DNA of 64,000 nt from Protopterus annectens (GCF_019279795.1 NC_056725.1:1611552859-1611616858), one strand, 5' to 3'. Positions 46,341 through 58,470 are shown, numbered from the stretch's first letter. A program made the numbers and translations. The notes: generated from the sequence alone by a model not told the origin.

Positions 46341-47694
46341 TCATCTCAAAAATATAATATAAAATGACGCATTTATAAAATGAAATAAATATTAATAATC
46401 ACCCTTTTCTAAACAAAAATACACACTAAAAATACAATTGAATAAAATGTAAAAAAGACATATACATCTAAAATACATAATGTGTATAAATATGTAAATG
46501 TGTAAATCTATGAATCATATAATAACATCATATAAAACTCTATCATAGGAAAATCATAATAAAACACAAATTAACACATCTAGTGAATTCTAAATATGAT
46601 TCATAAGTAATTATCTACCCCAAAATTCAGTAATAATGAAATGTAAAATATGAAATGCAAAATATGTGTGAATTATGTCATTTGTTACTACGTGCTTCAA
46701 GTATAGACTTGATAGTTATTGATTGGTTAAGACCAGAATCCTGGTGCGCTTGTAACTTAAAAATCCATTGGAGTTCCACTGTCTCCAAATGGTTCATGTT
46801 GTTACCCCCTCTCTTTTTTTTTTCTTGACATAGTTATAGAATGCCTTGTGGTTGTCTTTGGAATCTTTGCCAATTTTATTTTCATAACTAGCTTTGGAGG
46901 ATTTTATGAGGGATCTCAGTTTCTTACTGAGGCTGGTAAGCAAGTTTTTTGCATCCTGGGATTTTCCTCTTTTCTGCAACAGTTTCTTCCTTTTGTTGTA
47001 AAGTTTGTTTATGGCAGGGGACCACCAGATTGGCTTCCTTTTTTTGGAGGAGAGCATCTTGGTTCTATTTCGAATGGCACGATTCATGCATGAGTGGATG
47101 TGCTCATACAGTGCCTTAGTGTAGGATTCAGCAGTCGAACTTTCAGTTCCTGTCTGCATGGGTGTCATGAAGTTTGTCACTTCTGACTTGAGTAGCATGA
47201 AGCTGGCTTTGGAGAAGTTTTTTATGGAGTTTTCCTTACTTGGGGCTGGGGGTGCGATGTGGATGTTAAGGGTGATTAGCTTATGGTCAGACTTGATCAA
47301 CGAGGTTGTGACCATAGTTGTGCGGCATCTGTTAGTAATGACCAGGTCTAGGATATTGGAGCCCTTGGTGGGACTATGGATTAGTTGATCCAAGGCATTG
47401 GAATTTATGTATTCCAATAACTGTTGGGCAAAGGTGTTGGTACACAAGTAGTTTTGCCAGTTAATGGCAGCCTAGTTGAAATCACCCAGTATTAGGGTGT
47501 TTGGTTGTATCTTAATATTTTCTAGTATATTTAGAAAGGTGCAGTGAGTATCTTGGGGCATGGTGGGGGATCTGTAGCAAGCTACAGTTTGGATTGCAGT
47601 CTTACCTAGTGTTAGTTGGACCTGTTTTCTTTTAATTAGACTATTGCTGGGATAAATGAGGAATTTCTATAGGAATGAATAGATGTCCTCTCTG

Positions 47695-48235
47695 AAGTGA
47701 AAGTATGTGATATATGCTAAAAATGGGTGTACCTCATTGCTCTCTTATCCCTCCAATACTGGCCTCCCTGGAGGATATGTTAAATGCTGCCTCTCCTCAT
47801 CCTGATATCCAGTTGTCAATTCTTCAAAATTCAGATAAGCTTTACCTAGCTCAGGCTAATAAATTTATTTTCTCTCATCTTAAAGCATATGCAACTGCTG
47901 TTTCATCTGAATCACATATTGGCAATAGGCTGGCATTCAATACCAATCCTTCACCTGATAAGGAGGATAAAATGTTGGATCGTACAGGTAATACATTTTT
48001 TTCTTCCATTTTAGCCTTCCAAATTCTGAATTGCAAGGCATACATGTTGATATTTATGTTGTGCCATAAGGACGGTATAAGGGAATTAACTACCACTGTT
48101 CTTACAGAAGAAAGCTCCTTTCTGGACCATACTGTTTCTACCCCTTCTCAGGTATCTAAACAAGCTTTGAAGAGTATGTGTGTGATTGTGCAGATACTGT
48201 GTCTAAGTCCACAGCTACTACTACAGTATTAAGAT
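47695..48235 (+). pseudogene. DIRS ORF1 (gag-like), continuation
   Basis: The 172-codon frame 47714-48232 reads DMLNAASPHPDIQLSILQNS, FIFSHLKAYATAVSSES and DKEDKMLDRTGNTFFSSIL, a helical gag-like segment that fits DIRS ORF1. It lies immediately after the CR1 5' end and is followed by RT in the same orientation. ORF1 product would bind element RNA. I recognise it by style and context rather than by a sharp motif. Confidence 0.55.
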
Positions 48236-48539
48236 ATGCTTGTGCATGTAACTAAAAGTTTGCAGATCAGTTAAGCTCTGTTATCTTGGATTCAGCTTTA
48301 GTTAAGGAGGTGTTTACCTCTTCTGCTGCCCAGGTTCTCAAATAATATGATCAAAGAGAGAATTTAATTCAGGGAGTTTCTTCTTTCTGGCAAACAAAAT
48401 GCAAAAATGGAATGGCCAGAAAAGAAAACAGCAAAAAAAAAAAAAAAAAGTAGGTGCCTTTTCAGAAAAAGGCATAGTCCAACAGTGCAGAACGACTAAG
48501 CCGGTATTCTTTACCTCTTCCATCTCTCCTAGTCAATAT

Positions 48540-49062
48540 CTATGCAAATTTGTCCCATAAAATGCCCACCAACATTCTTCTTTGGCAAAACATTGTTTCA
48601 GAACCTTGGGTATTAAAAGTGTTGCAGCAGTGTTACAGACAGCACTGGATTCATAAACTCCTTTCAGGGGAATACCTCCTCACTCTTCAGATTAAACAGT
48701 ATATTTTCCTCAGGTTATTCATTCTTTACACTCACAGAGAATCATAAAACTAAAGTCTTTAAATCAAAAAGGCAAAGGCTTCTATTCCAGAATTTTTCTT
48801 TTACCAATGAAATAGGTCAACTGGAGACTATATCTAGATCATTCATTTTGAATGTTGTAAAGTTCCAATGTTCAGAATGTTTTCCTTGCAGAGCTTTGTA
48901 TCTCTCATTCCTAACTGGAGCACCCTGGTAACTCTAGAACTGAAAGATAAGCGATCAGAATACCATATTCTCATAGCCATAGGCTTCAAGAAATTCCTAA
49001 GGCTCTCTTTTTCCGGGTCACATTACTTCTCTACATTCCCTTTGGTTTAAATTTCCTTCTTT
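48540..49062 (+). pseudogene. DIRS reverse transcriptase, N-terminal half
   Basis: NIVSEPWVLKVLQQCYRQHW (from about 48592) matches the WxxITSDPWVLxxVxxGY lead of DIRS RT. LVTLELKDKRSEYHILIAIG (48915-48975) is motif A with its aspartate (usually SLDLKDAYFHIPI), and FLRLSFSGSHYFSTFPLV then PFGLNF corresponds to FLRFxFxGxHYxFxALPFGL. Sequence is lost to the L2-like insertion beyond 49.06 kb. Several frameshifts are present. Confidence 0.75.
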
Positions 49063-49064
49063 AG

Positions 49065-50232
49065 ATAACTTTGCTGGATGGGTCTGGTAAGGTTTTTTTG
49101 CTGGCAAATCTGACAACTTAGTTTCAAACTTGAACAATTCTACAACAAAGGGAGGCCTGTATATTGGTAATGAAAGAGGTATCATATAGGGGAGAGGGTA
49201 AGAGTAGCTAATTACCTTGGCAGTGTCTGTAAGGAATTTCTTCACTCTATGAAAGGTGCCTAGTTTTTAATAGGTTTTCTTGATGCTGTTGTGGATATGT
49301 AAATCAAATTTAAGATTGTCATTGATTGCCATACCAAGTAGTTTTGTATGTCAGGTAACTTCAGTCATGGTTTTATTTAAAGAAGAAATTTTAAAGTTGT
49401 TTTTCTTTTTTCATGGAAATCGGATTTTGGAAAAAAAGAGAAGTAGTGTAGATTCTTTCTGGGTATAGTAGCATTGGATTATCCTGTAGCCAACTGTCAA
49501 CAGAGTTAAAAGTTTCTTGAGAAAGTCTCTGAAGATGTATGATGTTATCTGAAGTGTATGTTAGGGTTGAATCATCAACGTAGCTTCCTGAGAGGATTTA
49601 GATTGTTAATAAATGTATTAAAGAGTAGAGGGCCAAGAATGGTGCCCTATGTCACACCATTATTAAAAGGAAGGAAGGAAGGAGCCATTTAACAGACTGG
49701 TATTTGTCAGTTAAGTAGTTGTTATACCATAGCAGTATGGATTTTGATAACCCTAGAGAAGACAGTTGTCAGAGCAGTCTTTAGTGAGACACTAAATAAA
49801 AGCTTTAGACAGATCAAGCAATACAGAAGAAATGAGTTTGGGTTTTTGTCTAGTTTTGTTAATAGTATCTGTGAAGGTTAATACGGTTGTGGCAGTGCTA
49901 TAGGTGAGTCTAAAACCATGTTGTGTGGGAGTCAGGAGCTTTTCCTGAAGGATGTGTCCAAGTAGTTTGTGAATGCACTTCTCAGTTTTAACAAAGAGGA
50001 TACAATGGAAATAGATCTTAAGTTGCTTATATCAGATGTGAGTCTTCCTTTATGAATGGAAATGATAAAGAAATGATTCCATAGAGAAGGAATGTATGAT
50101 TCTTTGATAGCTCTATTAATTAGGACAGACATAGGCTATGATATGGACCTGGCAGCAAGCTTCAGATATTCTGCTGGGAGATTATCTGATGAAAGGGAAT
50201 GGAATTTCAGTTTAAGTAGTATTGATTTGAAG
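49065..50232 (-). mobile_element. L2-like LINE inserted in the DIRS RT
   Basis: On the minus strand: MSVLINRAIKESYIPSLWNH, then IISIHKGRLTSDISNLRSIS (L2/CR1 IPxxWKxAxVxPLHKGG-xxNYRPIS motif; frame 49932-50132), later GTILGPLLFNTFINNLN (RT motif B) and YVDDSTLTYTSDNI (motif C with DD intact, about 49565-49580). Frameshifted and 5'-truncated. The recognisable 3' tail of the other L2-like copies is not clear here. Confidence 0.8.
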
Positions 50233-50235
50233 TAG

Positions 50236-50860
50236 GAGATCTATATGGGTTTTAGAGTGAAAGAGGAATCCATCCCTCTTCAAAAGGCTCTTTTAATAAA
50301 AGACAAGGCAAATCTTTGTCTGGAATTTTTCCTGAACCTCTCCAATCTATGTCAGACTTCTCAGGATCCTAGGGTTCATGGCTTCTTTGATTTTCATGAT
50401 ACCTCAAGCCAGATACAGATGAGAAAAATACAATAGATCATTAAAATCAGGGTTGCAGCACCTGCCCTCTCTTTATGTTTCCTGTCTGAGCTTTATTGAA
50501 AGGGTGCCTAACCAATGATCAGGGGCCCCATCAGGGATTTTGTATCATCAGTTGCATTGGTGGTGACAGCAAATTCAACTGAATCAAGGTCTCTCCTTCT
50601 CTCCTAAGAACCCAGATCAATTTTCCACCACAGATGCATCAGATATTACTTATGGAGCAGTTTCCAGAGGGGTAAAAGCACAAGGTCTGTAGAATCTTTC
50701 AGTCACACCAAAGCACTTCAGCTTAAAAGAGATGCTGGTTGTGATCCATGCCTTGAAGTCTATCCATCACAGTCAGTCATCAGGACTTTAAGTGATTACA
50801 GATAGTTCCATATTCATACAACGTATAAACAAGCCAGTAGATACAAGGTGGTACCCCCTA
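50236..50860 (+). pseudogene. DIRS RT connection and RNase H
   Basis: SIPLQKALLIKDKANLCLEF (50269-50330) and DTSSQIQMRKIQ match the DIRS connection between RT and RNase H. RNase H follows: TTDASDITYGAVSRGVKAQG (50627-50690) with the first catalytic Asp, HFSLKEMLVVIHALK with the catalytic Glu, and VITDSSIFIQRINKP with the second Asp. Stop codons split the frame. RNase H removes the RNA template during cDNA synthesis. Confidence 0.75.
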
Positions 50861-51354
50861 TGCAGGCTGGCAGTGATAGCTTCAGAGTTAGATCTTCAGC
50901 ATTCCTTTACCTATCAAGCATCTTGCATTCCATCAGGAAAAAAACGTAGCGGCAGTCAAACTGAGTGAGACCAGGACAAACACTCATGAAAAGAAATTTA
51001 ACTAGAGGAGCTTCGGAGAATTGATCCAATTGTGGGAAACCCTCATATAGATATGTCTTCAAAATAGACAAAAAGTTTTGTTCCAGGACTCCGTGCAAGC
51101 AAGCGTCAATATCCAGTATAATTATGAACACTCAGAAGGATACCCCAGAATACTTATCACAGGCCACCTTTTGGGCCAGGCAAAATTAGCAATTACCCCA
51201 AGCTTCCTCGTAGACTGGATCTACTAACAGAAATAACGGGGAGTTTGATACACGCCAATATCAATCAAGTTCAACTAACTGCCTGGATGACTCATTTTTA
51301 AAACCTTTTAGTCACTTATTTCATGAGGACATGCAGCAGGTACTAAAGGAGTCA

Positions 51355-52205
51355 AGAAAGCCTGCTACTAGAAAATGTTATGTTTTTAAGTGGAAGTAGT
51401 TTTCCAGTTGGTTCTTGACCAATAATCAGGGGTCATTTAGGGATTTTGCATCATTGGTTCTCAAATATTTGTGTGAGTTACTTTCAAGTGGCCTCTCGTT
51501 CCTCTATAAAGATTTATTTTGCAGCCATTTCAGCATGTCTACCCATGGATCCACATCTTTCTTCTCCATTTGTTGTGAAACAGTTTTTGAAAGGAGTTTT
51601 ACATCTGAGACATCCTTGTAGACAGGTTGGTCTTCCTTGGGATTTCAGCTGTGTGCTGGAGAAACTAAGTTGCCTTTTGAACCTGCTTACCTGGCTTAAA
51701 AACTGTTCTCGTCATTCCTTTGACATATGCAAGAAGAGTATCTGAGTTGCAAGCCCTCATGGTGGGTGAAACAGGTCTGATTTTCCATAGGGATAGGGTC
51801 TCTAAGACAAAACTACTCATTTGTGCTGAAAGTGGTTTCAGAGTTCACTTTGAATCAAAAAGGGAGAGCAGATTCTGCATACTCTGGATTTGCATAGGCA
51901 GTTCAGGTTTTATCTTGACAGAACAAAGCCCTTTAGAAAAGTTGATCAGCTATCTATTTCTTATCAAGGGACAAAAAGAGGGATGCCCTGTGTCTAAACA
52001 GACAATTTCCATGTGGTTGTCTAGAGCTATTTTTTCTTGGACTTTCCCAACATAGCAAATCCATTCCAGGCAGTATCAAGGCACATTCCACTAGATCTTT
52101 GTCTTCTTAGATAGCATAACAGAAAGGGGTGGACACTAGAAGCATTCTACAGGTAGCTATATGGTTATCTATGCAGACTTTTACAAAGCATTACAAAATG
52201 GATCC
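51355..52205 (+). pseudogene. DIRS tyrosine recombinase
   Basis: ARKCYVFKWK opens the core-binding domain (DIRS STRRTYxYKW). FAAISACLPMDPH, VVKQFLKGVLHLRHP and GLPWDFSCVLEKL follow. The catalytic domain shows ARRVSELQAL (51729-51758, first Arg), FHRDRVSKTK, PVSKQTISMWLSRAI, KAHSTRS (52077-52097, the HxxR box) and TFTKHYKM (52178-52201, candidate nucleophile Tyr). The family R, HxxR and Y residues therefore remain readable, although frames are shifted at least twice. It would join circular DIRS DNA into the genome; this copy is dead. Confidence 0.85.
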
Positions 52206-52299
52206 CTTTTCCAGGTCCAGGCCAAACTTTGCTAGGGACATTACCCAGAGACATCATGATCCATAACCTTCCTTCCCCTCTCAGGATGGATAGGCTTTT

Positions 52300-54890
52300 G
52301 TAATTAATCCATATATCCTAAGGGCTACTGCAGCAGTGAGAATGATGAACATTGTACAGTTGTATAAGTTGCACTTATCATAACAGTAGCTGTTCAAATT
52401 CCTCACTTGTAGTTGTGATACAAAGCATGGTTGTGTTTCCTTATCCTTTTCATGTTTTTTATTGTTATTACTAGTTGGTTATTTCAAGAGTTTGGGCTCT
52501 TCCCGCAATATATAGGCAAGAAAGTATTGAAGAAAGGTTTAGTAGCCAATCAACAGTTAGAGTGTAGGAGTGTGTGGAACCCGGGCTTTTTGAAACTGGC
52601 AGATTGTTCTTTCTTATGTGAGAAACAGCCATATAGAACTACTGCAAAAGTTAAGAATTTGAACATCTACTGTTGTGGGTAAGTGCATCTAACATAACTG
52701 TACCCTTATAAAAACAAAACTGAAACAGAACTCAGGAAAACTGCTATGAGAATAGTGGAAGTCAAATTTTATGGGTTTTGCTGAAACTCAGATTTTTATC
52801 AGAATATGACTTAATTGATAGGGTAAACTGGATAATTAAATCAGATGTATGGACTTGTACAAAGATCTGTCAGAATGACCAAAACATGAATACGTGATCC
52901 ATAATAAACATTACCGAACAGCCTCACACAGCAGTATGTTTTCTTTTCAAAGATGAGGGTTAAAATTGTGTCCATGAGATATGCAGATACTGTGCATTTA
53001 GGCTTCCCTAGTAATCATCATTTAGCGGTTTAAATTCTTAAAAAAGCAACAAGCTGCCCACTGTGAAATAAAAACTGTACTATTTAGCATTAAGCTGAGA
53101 AAACTCTTCTTCTATGTTCATAGCCTGTCTTCAAAGAACTGAACAGCTACAGTTTCAAATAAAAGTAATAAGCTTTGATTGAAAAGATAATCATGCAGAC
53201 AGAATGAGCAGAGAAAGACATGACCTGCTGAACCCTACGTATAGCAAATATGTTTTCACAACTTTCAAGACAAAAGATTACAAGACTTCATCACTTGACT
53301 CTCACTAGCTTCAAGACACAGAACAATTACAGCTGAACCATGACCTGGTGAGACCAGAAACAGTGTTTGAACAATTTCCTTTTGTCAAATGAGCTAGATT
53401 TCTGCTGTGATTTGAACTACGCATTGCAATTTCAGTAAGGTAAACATTAAACATAAATTCTTTCCAGTGGAGCATATACTCAGTACGTCCTAGTTCAGTA
53501 TCTAATCTTAATTTCAAAAAAGTTTTCTAATGCCGTTCTTAATGTTGCAAATCATAATAATAAAAAAAATAATAACGTGCCATTTAAATTACCTTAGACT
53601 GTTTGGGAAAATGTGTTAGATAAATGAAACATCTTTTACTTTTGGGTTAGAAAACAAGTAAGAAAAGCCACAAGTTGTGAAATGTGCCCAGCTATCCTAA
53701 CGTAGAGTATATTTCATTTACTTAACTGCAAAACACCATATAATTTATATGTCCATATTTATTTGTCATAATATGCTTAGTTGTTTGAAATGTATTGCAT
53801 TGGATTGCAGTATTACTATTTGTTTTAGGCAAGAAGACTTGTTTACATTTCAAATAAGTTTGTTGTAAATCAGCTGAGCATGTGGATTTAAGGTTTCACT
53901 AGCTCAGCAGTTTTTTGTTATTATTGGTATTTGTATGTCTATTTTGTGGCACTCTCAATTATCTTTACTGCACAAGCTGTGTAGCCAATAGGAGGAATAA
54001 GCCATAAGCCCCCTGCAATGTAATTCCACCTCCAGGCAGTTAGTAAAGACACATATTTGCCTTATAAAGACACATATTTTGCCTTACCGGGTAAAGCCAT
54101 GTAGAAGCATAACTTTAGGGCATGGGACTCAAGTCCCCAGTCTCCAGACTGAGTGGGACTAAAGATAAATAATGCTACATTACAGATAGTTTGTAAGAAT
54201 AAGATCTGAAGTTACACAAAGTCATCTCTCTATAATCCTGTAATAAATACTGGGTTTCCAGTTAACTACTTCAACAGCAAAAGGATTACTTCTGTTATCC
54301 CAAGTTCAGGGTAGAAAAGTACTATTCATAGCCATGAAGAGGTTAGGATTTCTACTTCATACAGCAGTAAAAGTGACCGGAGTAATGCCCTGCCCTGCAA
54401 ATCACTTTATTAAGAAGATGGCCAATGGCAAAGCCATTAAACTGACAGAAGATTTGTTACTTTCTAACCTATCAGGTTTTGCAGCCTTGGGAACAGACTG
54501 TGAGCACTATTAAATTAGTATTCAGTTACAATTCTGTTCCACCATTCCCTAAAACCTTTATGTCTACAGATGGACAAAGACAGCTTACAAACATGATACA
54601 AAGAGCAGCACTCACCCTTCCTTTCAGACCGATTCCAGGAGTAAGAACAGAACAGGTGGCCTGCTTTGAATAAAACACAAACCCTGTCCTTCAAATATGC
54701 ACATCCTTAGTAAATGCAAGGAAACTAATTATAATTGAAACAGCTCACAAAAAGCACCACAGCAGAGAAAGGTCCATTCAGCTTAACTACATTTAAAATA
54801 AATAATGCATGAACATCAGTGATGGGAGATGTGATGTTTGAGAATAAATACACCATTTTCTGCATCAGACAATAACAGATATGTGAGCAG
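52300..54890. other. Unassigned DNA
   Basis: No element or gene recognised. A small local duplication, AAAGACACATATTTGCCTTA and AAAGACACATATTTTGCCTT, lies at 54046-54086. The first 100-200 bases may still be DIRS 3' sequence. Confidence 0.4.
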
Positions 54891-54893
54891 GAT

Positions 54894-55287
54894 GGGTCTA
54901 TATCAGTTCATCAAAATCTACTTCCATCGAACTGCTATTCATTGAACCAAAATCATCAAACTTCTCTTTATTGAACATTCAAATCAGCAAACTTTTTTCC
55001 CAGGTAAGGAAACTAGTTGGCCAACATATGGAAATTTGTTTTTTTCTCTGCTGTAGTGTGATCTAGAAGTTGGTGTATATATAAGTAGGGGAAATTGGAA
55101 GGCACAGCCCCTCACATTGGGGATGTAGGGGCATAGCCCCCCAGTTTGTTGGGTTTAATTTAATGTGTTTGGGTGTCAGTTGGTGTGCTGACCAACTAGT
55201 TTCATTACCTGGGAGAAACATTTGATGAAGGGAATTTCGATGATGTGAGTTTGATGTAAATAGATTTCGATGAAATGATATAGACCC
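54894..55287. mobile_element. Fold-back element FB3 (GGGTCT termini)
   Basis: A 394 bp element: left end GGGTCTATATCAGTTCATC, complement of right end GGGTCTATATCATTTCATC. Arms of about 110 bp repeat degenerate phrases such as TTCATCGAA and ATCATCAAA, and continue into CCCAGGTAAGGAAACTAGTT on the left against CCCAGGTAATGAAACTAGTT. The centre has GTAGTGTGATCT, TATATATAAG and two CAGCCCC-type motifs, the second GCATAGCCCCCC. No transposase frame; no clear flanking duplication. Confidence 0.75.
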
Positions 55288-56980
55288 AAGCTGATCTTAA
55301 GCCTTATGAAACCTGCAGCAACTAAACTAAAATATGCGGTTTCATTTACAATATGTTCATTGCATGATGGAATGAAAAATATGAGAACTTATTTCTATAC
55401 AATGTATAAAAATGTATATGAAGTTGGTATATTAATTCTGCTCGGAAATGCAACAATTATATTGAAGATGTGAAATGCATAATAGGCAGGATGGACAGAT
55501 GCACTAATTGCTCCATCTGTGACTATTCCTAGGCACGGAAGATTTAGGTTGTAAAAGCACAGTTAGAAAGGAAATAAATAGTCAAGAACTGGGAAACAAA
55601 CTGATTAGCAGGTGAACGTAATGTTCTGCTTACCTGCATCTTTGTTTGCTGTGTGGAAAAGTTATAAGCCAAAGTGCTTCACTATTAGTCAGAAGAAGAG
55701 TTGAGACTGCTATAACTCTACAAATATGTTCTGTCCTCCTCACGTCCCCAATAGTTACTTTACAGCTGGTATTTTCACTGTTCACAACACAACCACTCCA
55801 GAACATTCACTTACTAAATTCCAGATTGTATTTCCACCCCGCAATTTTTCTGTTTGTAGTCTTTCACCACTTGTCAGGAATCATACTGTAATGTGCTAAC
55901 ATTCACATTACTTTTAGTACTCCATTCTGGTATTCCTAATCTTACATTATTAATACTGCCCACATTTACAGAAAGTACTCAAAAATTCTTACTTTTCCTT
56001 TTAAGTTTATGGGAAATATTTTTATGTTTCCCCCGTATTAAATATTTTTTCTATGGTTCATGAACAAATAATCATTGATCTTTAGTGTCAGATTGTTCTC
56101 TGGATAGAACTTCAAAAAGGGTCGTAATGTCAATCCCTTCTCCTGACCTCTCTTCCTGCATGCAGACTTTCTCCTTTTTTCCCTACATATTTTTTCTCCC
56201 AGAGATTCTTCACATAGTTCACCCTCTCCCCCACCCTCTTGTTGTCCTTCCTTGTGCATGTGTGTTTCCCTTCTCCATTCTGCTCATTTACTGCTTGCTC
56301 TTGACAGTCCATCTAAAAGTGTGTTTTTTTCCTTATAAAACTGGTTAACACATACATTCTTTTTGTATGCTCATTTATCCCCACTCTAGTAGCAGTGTGT
56401 CTTGTCACAATCATTTATTTAATTAGAAAAGTCCCAAAAAAGAAGCATGATTTAGACTGTCCAGAATATCTTAATATCCCTCTTTGACTAGCCACAAAAA
56501 TACTTGGCAGATTTCTCACCATGATGTTTCACAGTTCAAAACAGCTTCCTACCTCCACTCCTTTCCATGTTTCTGTCATCTCTCACAATGTTTTCGGTAG
56601 TTTCATTCCAGCCGTGTGTGCTTTTAACATCTTTTTTTCTTCCAGTTCATTAGTTCTGAACTGTAAGATAACATTTTTAAGATTTATGTTACTATCAGAA
56701 AACAAGTAATTATTCCATAAATAAATGTCTCTTTTGTCACACAGTTCTAGAAATGTCAGCATTCCTCAGCCTCAAATGTTAACACAGAAAAAGTTTGTCC
56801 CTACATGTATGACCAAATTTCTTGTGTTACAAAAGTGTCCCATACATAATACGTGTCTATTAATGTCTTTTCTTGTTGCTGTTTTTCTAAGAGTTGGCCT
56901 CTGCTTTTTTTAAAGTTGCACTTGTTTGGTGCTGCTTTCCTTTTTAACTTGCAGTCACTGCTGCTTAACTTTTAGCTGCA
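55288..56980. other. Unassigned DNA
   Basis: T-rich, with short open frames only. Nothing recognised. Confidence 0.45.
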
Positions 56981-57140
56981 GCATTCTCTGCTGCCACGTC
57001 ACTGGCTAGCTTGCATTCTCTGCTGCCATGTCACTGGCTAGCTTGCATTCTCTGCTGCCACGTCACTGGCTAGCTTGCATTCTCTGCTGCCACGTCACTG
57101 GCTAGCTTGCATTCTCTGCTGCCACGTCACTGGCTAGCTT
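56981..57140 (+). repeat. 32 bp minisatellite, five units
   Basis: Five units starting GCATTCTCTGCTGCC at 56981, 57013, 57045, 57077 and 57109. They are identical apart from one C/T in unit 2 (CCACGTC becomes CCATGTC), so the array is young or recently homogenised. Confidence 0.95.
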
Positions 57141-57545
57141 TCCTATATTACCACCCTGCACTTCTGAACAATTATTTTCAACAGAAAATCAGCAAGACCT
57201 GTAGAATCTAGATCTGTTACCTGCAACACTCCAATTGATTCACTATCTTCATTTCCTGTTGAGAGAGCTAAATGCTACGAATTTGTAACATTCACCACAC
57301 AGGAACCCTTATCAGCATTTTGATTCTACAAATTCTCATTTAGTATCTCCAAACTCTCCACAGCTTTTCTCACCTCCTCCCTCCTGCTGCTTCTCTTGTA
57401 TGTCTTCCTTGCTGCTGCACAATCTACCAGCTCTAAAGAGAAACAAACAGGGAAGTTCACTGATGCCCCAACTAAATTTCCTCCAGTAATGTAAATATCA
57501 CCTCTGGTCTTCTTGGAAAAGAGGCCACTAGTCCAGTCAATACAG

Positions 57546-57601
57546 GATGAATGAATGAATGAATGAATGAATGAATGAATGAATGAACGAACGAACAAAC
57601 A
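57546..57601 (+). repeat. (GAAT)n turning into (GAAC)n tetranucleotide repeat
   Basis: About ten GAAT units, then GAAC and CAAA variants, grading into A/C-rich sequence up to about 57650. Confidence 0.9.
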
Positions 57602-58078
57602 AAGACAAAAACAAAAACAAAATCAAACAAACAAAACAAACAAATTAAATACTATCCCAGCATGAGCAGGCAAATAAAGAAGTAGTGACCAGAAGGGATT
57701 AGTTCCACATGAAGTTATATCATTGAGATACTTAAAGCTGAGTCAACATATTTCAATGCGATACCCTTATCTGAGTAAATTAACCTTAACTTTATGTATT
57801 GTGTTTATTACAAATGCATTCATTTTCTTAAATGATTTTGCAAGGCTTACTACACTAGAGCAAGTGCTATAAGACAATGAGCCGCATTTTCATGGACAGG
57901 AATTTACAATATTTTCAAGAAACTAGGAGTCTGAATATGTCACATCAAGTCTAAGTTATCCACAGTCAAATTTTTATTTAACATTTGTTTACCAGGATGG
58001 TCCAACTTGACAGCTGGTGTCCGTTTTCAACTGAGTCCTTGGGGGAAAAGCCCCCAGGGAAAAAAATTACAGAATATA

Positions 58079-58082
<4 letters not shown>

Positions 58083-58140
<58 letters not shown>
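58083..58140. repeat. (TA)n in LINE 3' UTR
   Basis: About 28 TA units close to the 3' tail of the L2-like LINE. Confidence 0.9.
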
Positions 58141-58141
<1 letters not shown>

Positions 58142-58331
58142 GCAATAACACAGGTTAAAAATATAAAAGGTTAATACAGTAATACAGGGGAATTGCATAC
58201 AAGAATAAGTGTACTACTCTATACTCAAGTAGCACTGTAGTATACTATAAGCATGCAAACAATATTTACAAAATGTAAAAAGAGAGATGGTGAAATACAG
58301 TAGAATGTTTGAGTGGACTCTCCATAAGCAG

Positions 58332-58470
58332 AATGGGAGTATAGAGAGGTCCTCTTGCAAATACCCTCCATTACCAGATTGGGAGTTCAGAGAGGTCCTC
58401 CTGCAAATACCCTCCATTACCAGATTGGGAGTTCAGGGAGGTCTTTTGCAGATACATAAATGACTGATTT
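58332..58470 (-). repeat. 46 bp tandem triplicate
   Basis: Plus-strand TGGGAGT starts units at 58334, 58380 and 58426; each holds AGAGAGGTCCTC or a close variant and TGCAAATACCCTCCATTACC (third unit truncated). Confidence 0.85.

Larger units (their letters stand above)
45882..46821 (-). mobile_element. 5'-truncated PLE inserted in CR1 with 11 bp duplication
   Basis: TTCTTGACATA occurs at 45871-45881 and 46822-46832, and CR1 coding sequence joins exactly across it. On the minus strand the insert opens with the PLE C-terminus (VELQWIFKLQAH then DSGLN, about 46710-46785), followed by about 600 bp of AT-rich 3' region with two 76 bp tandem units. Next come a TATATAAAAGG box (46128-46138), a hammerhead-like motif (46046-46092), AATAAA and an (ATT)n end. 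The 5' truncation inside the endonuclease domain is typical of target-primed reverse transcription. Confidence 0.85.
44155..47690 (-). mobile_element. CR1-clade LINE copy E, split by a PLE insertion
   Basis: On the minus strand: APE endonuclease with LILGDFN (about 47480-47500), FAQQLLEYINSNALDQLIHS, the linker KKRKPIWWSPAINKLYNKRK (frame 46794-47447), then after a 940 bp interruption NLNGNAQICSEL, RT with NYRPISLTSLICKAIEHIIM (frame 45363-45647), KFADDCKLG (45064-45084, catalytic DD intact), the thumb (44572-44850), the C-terminus (44191-44514) and the CR1 tail at 44155-44225. Several frameshifts are present. It is the longest CR1 here. It lies antisense inside DIRS ORF1. Confidence 0.9.
43500..52300 (+). 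mobile_element. DIRS-type retrotransposon, twice interrupted
   Basis: Collinear DIRS pieces run along the plus strand: ORF1 start (43.6-44.15 kb), ORF1 continuation (47.7-48.25 kb), RT first half (48.5-49.06 kb), connection and RNase H (50.24-50.85 kb) and tyrosine recombinase (51.36-52.2 kb). A minus-strand CR1 (44.155-47.69 kb) and a minus-strand L2-like LINE (49.07-50.23 kb) separate them. Around 100 RT codons, including YLDD, seem to be missing at the second interruption. DIRS elements use a tyrosine recombinase instead of a DDE integrase and leave no target duplication. All ORFs are broken. Termini were not resolved, so outer coordinates are approximate. Confidence 0.75.
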
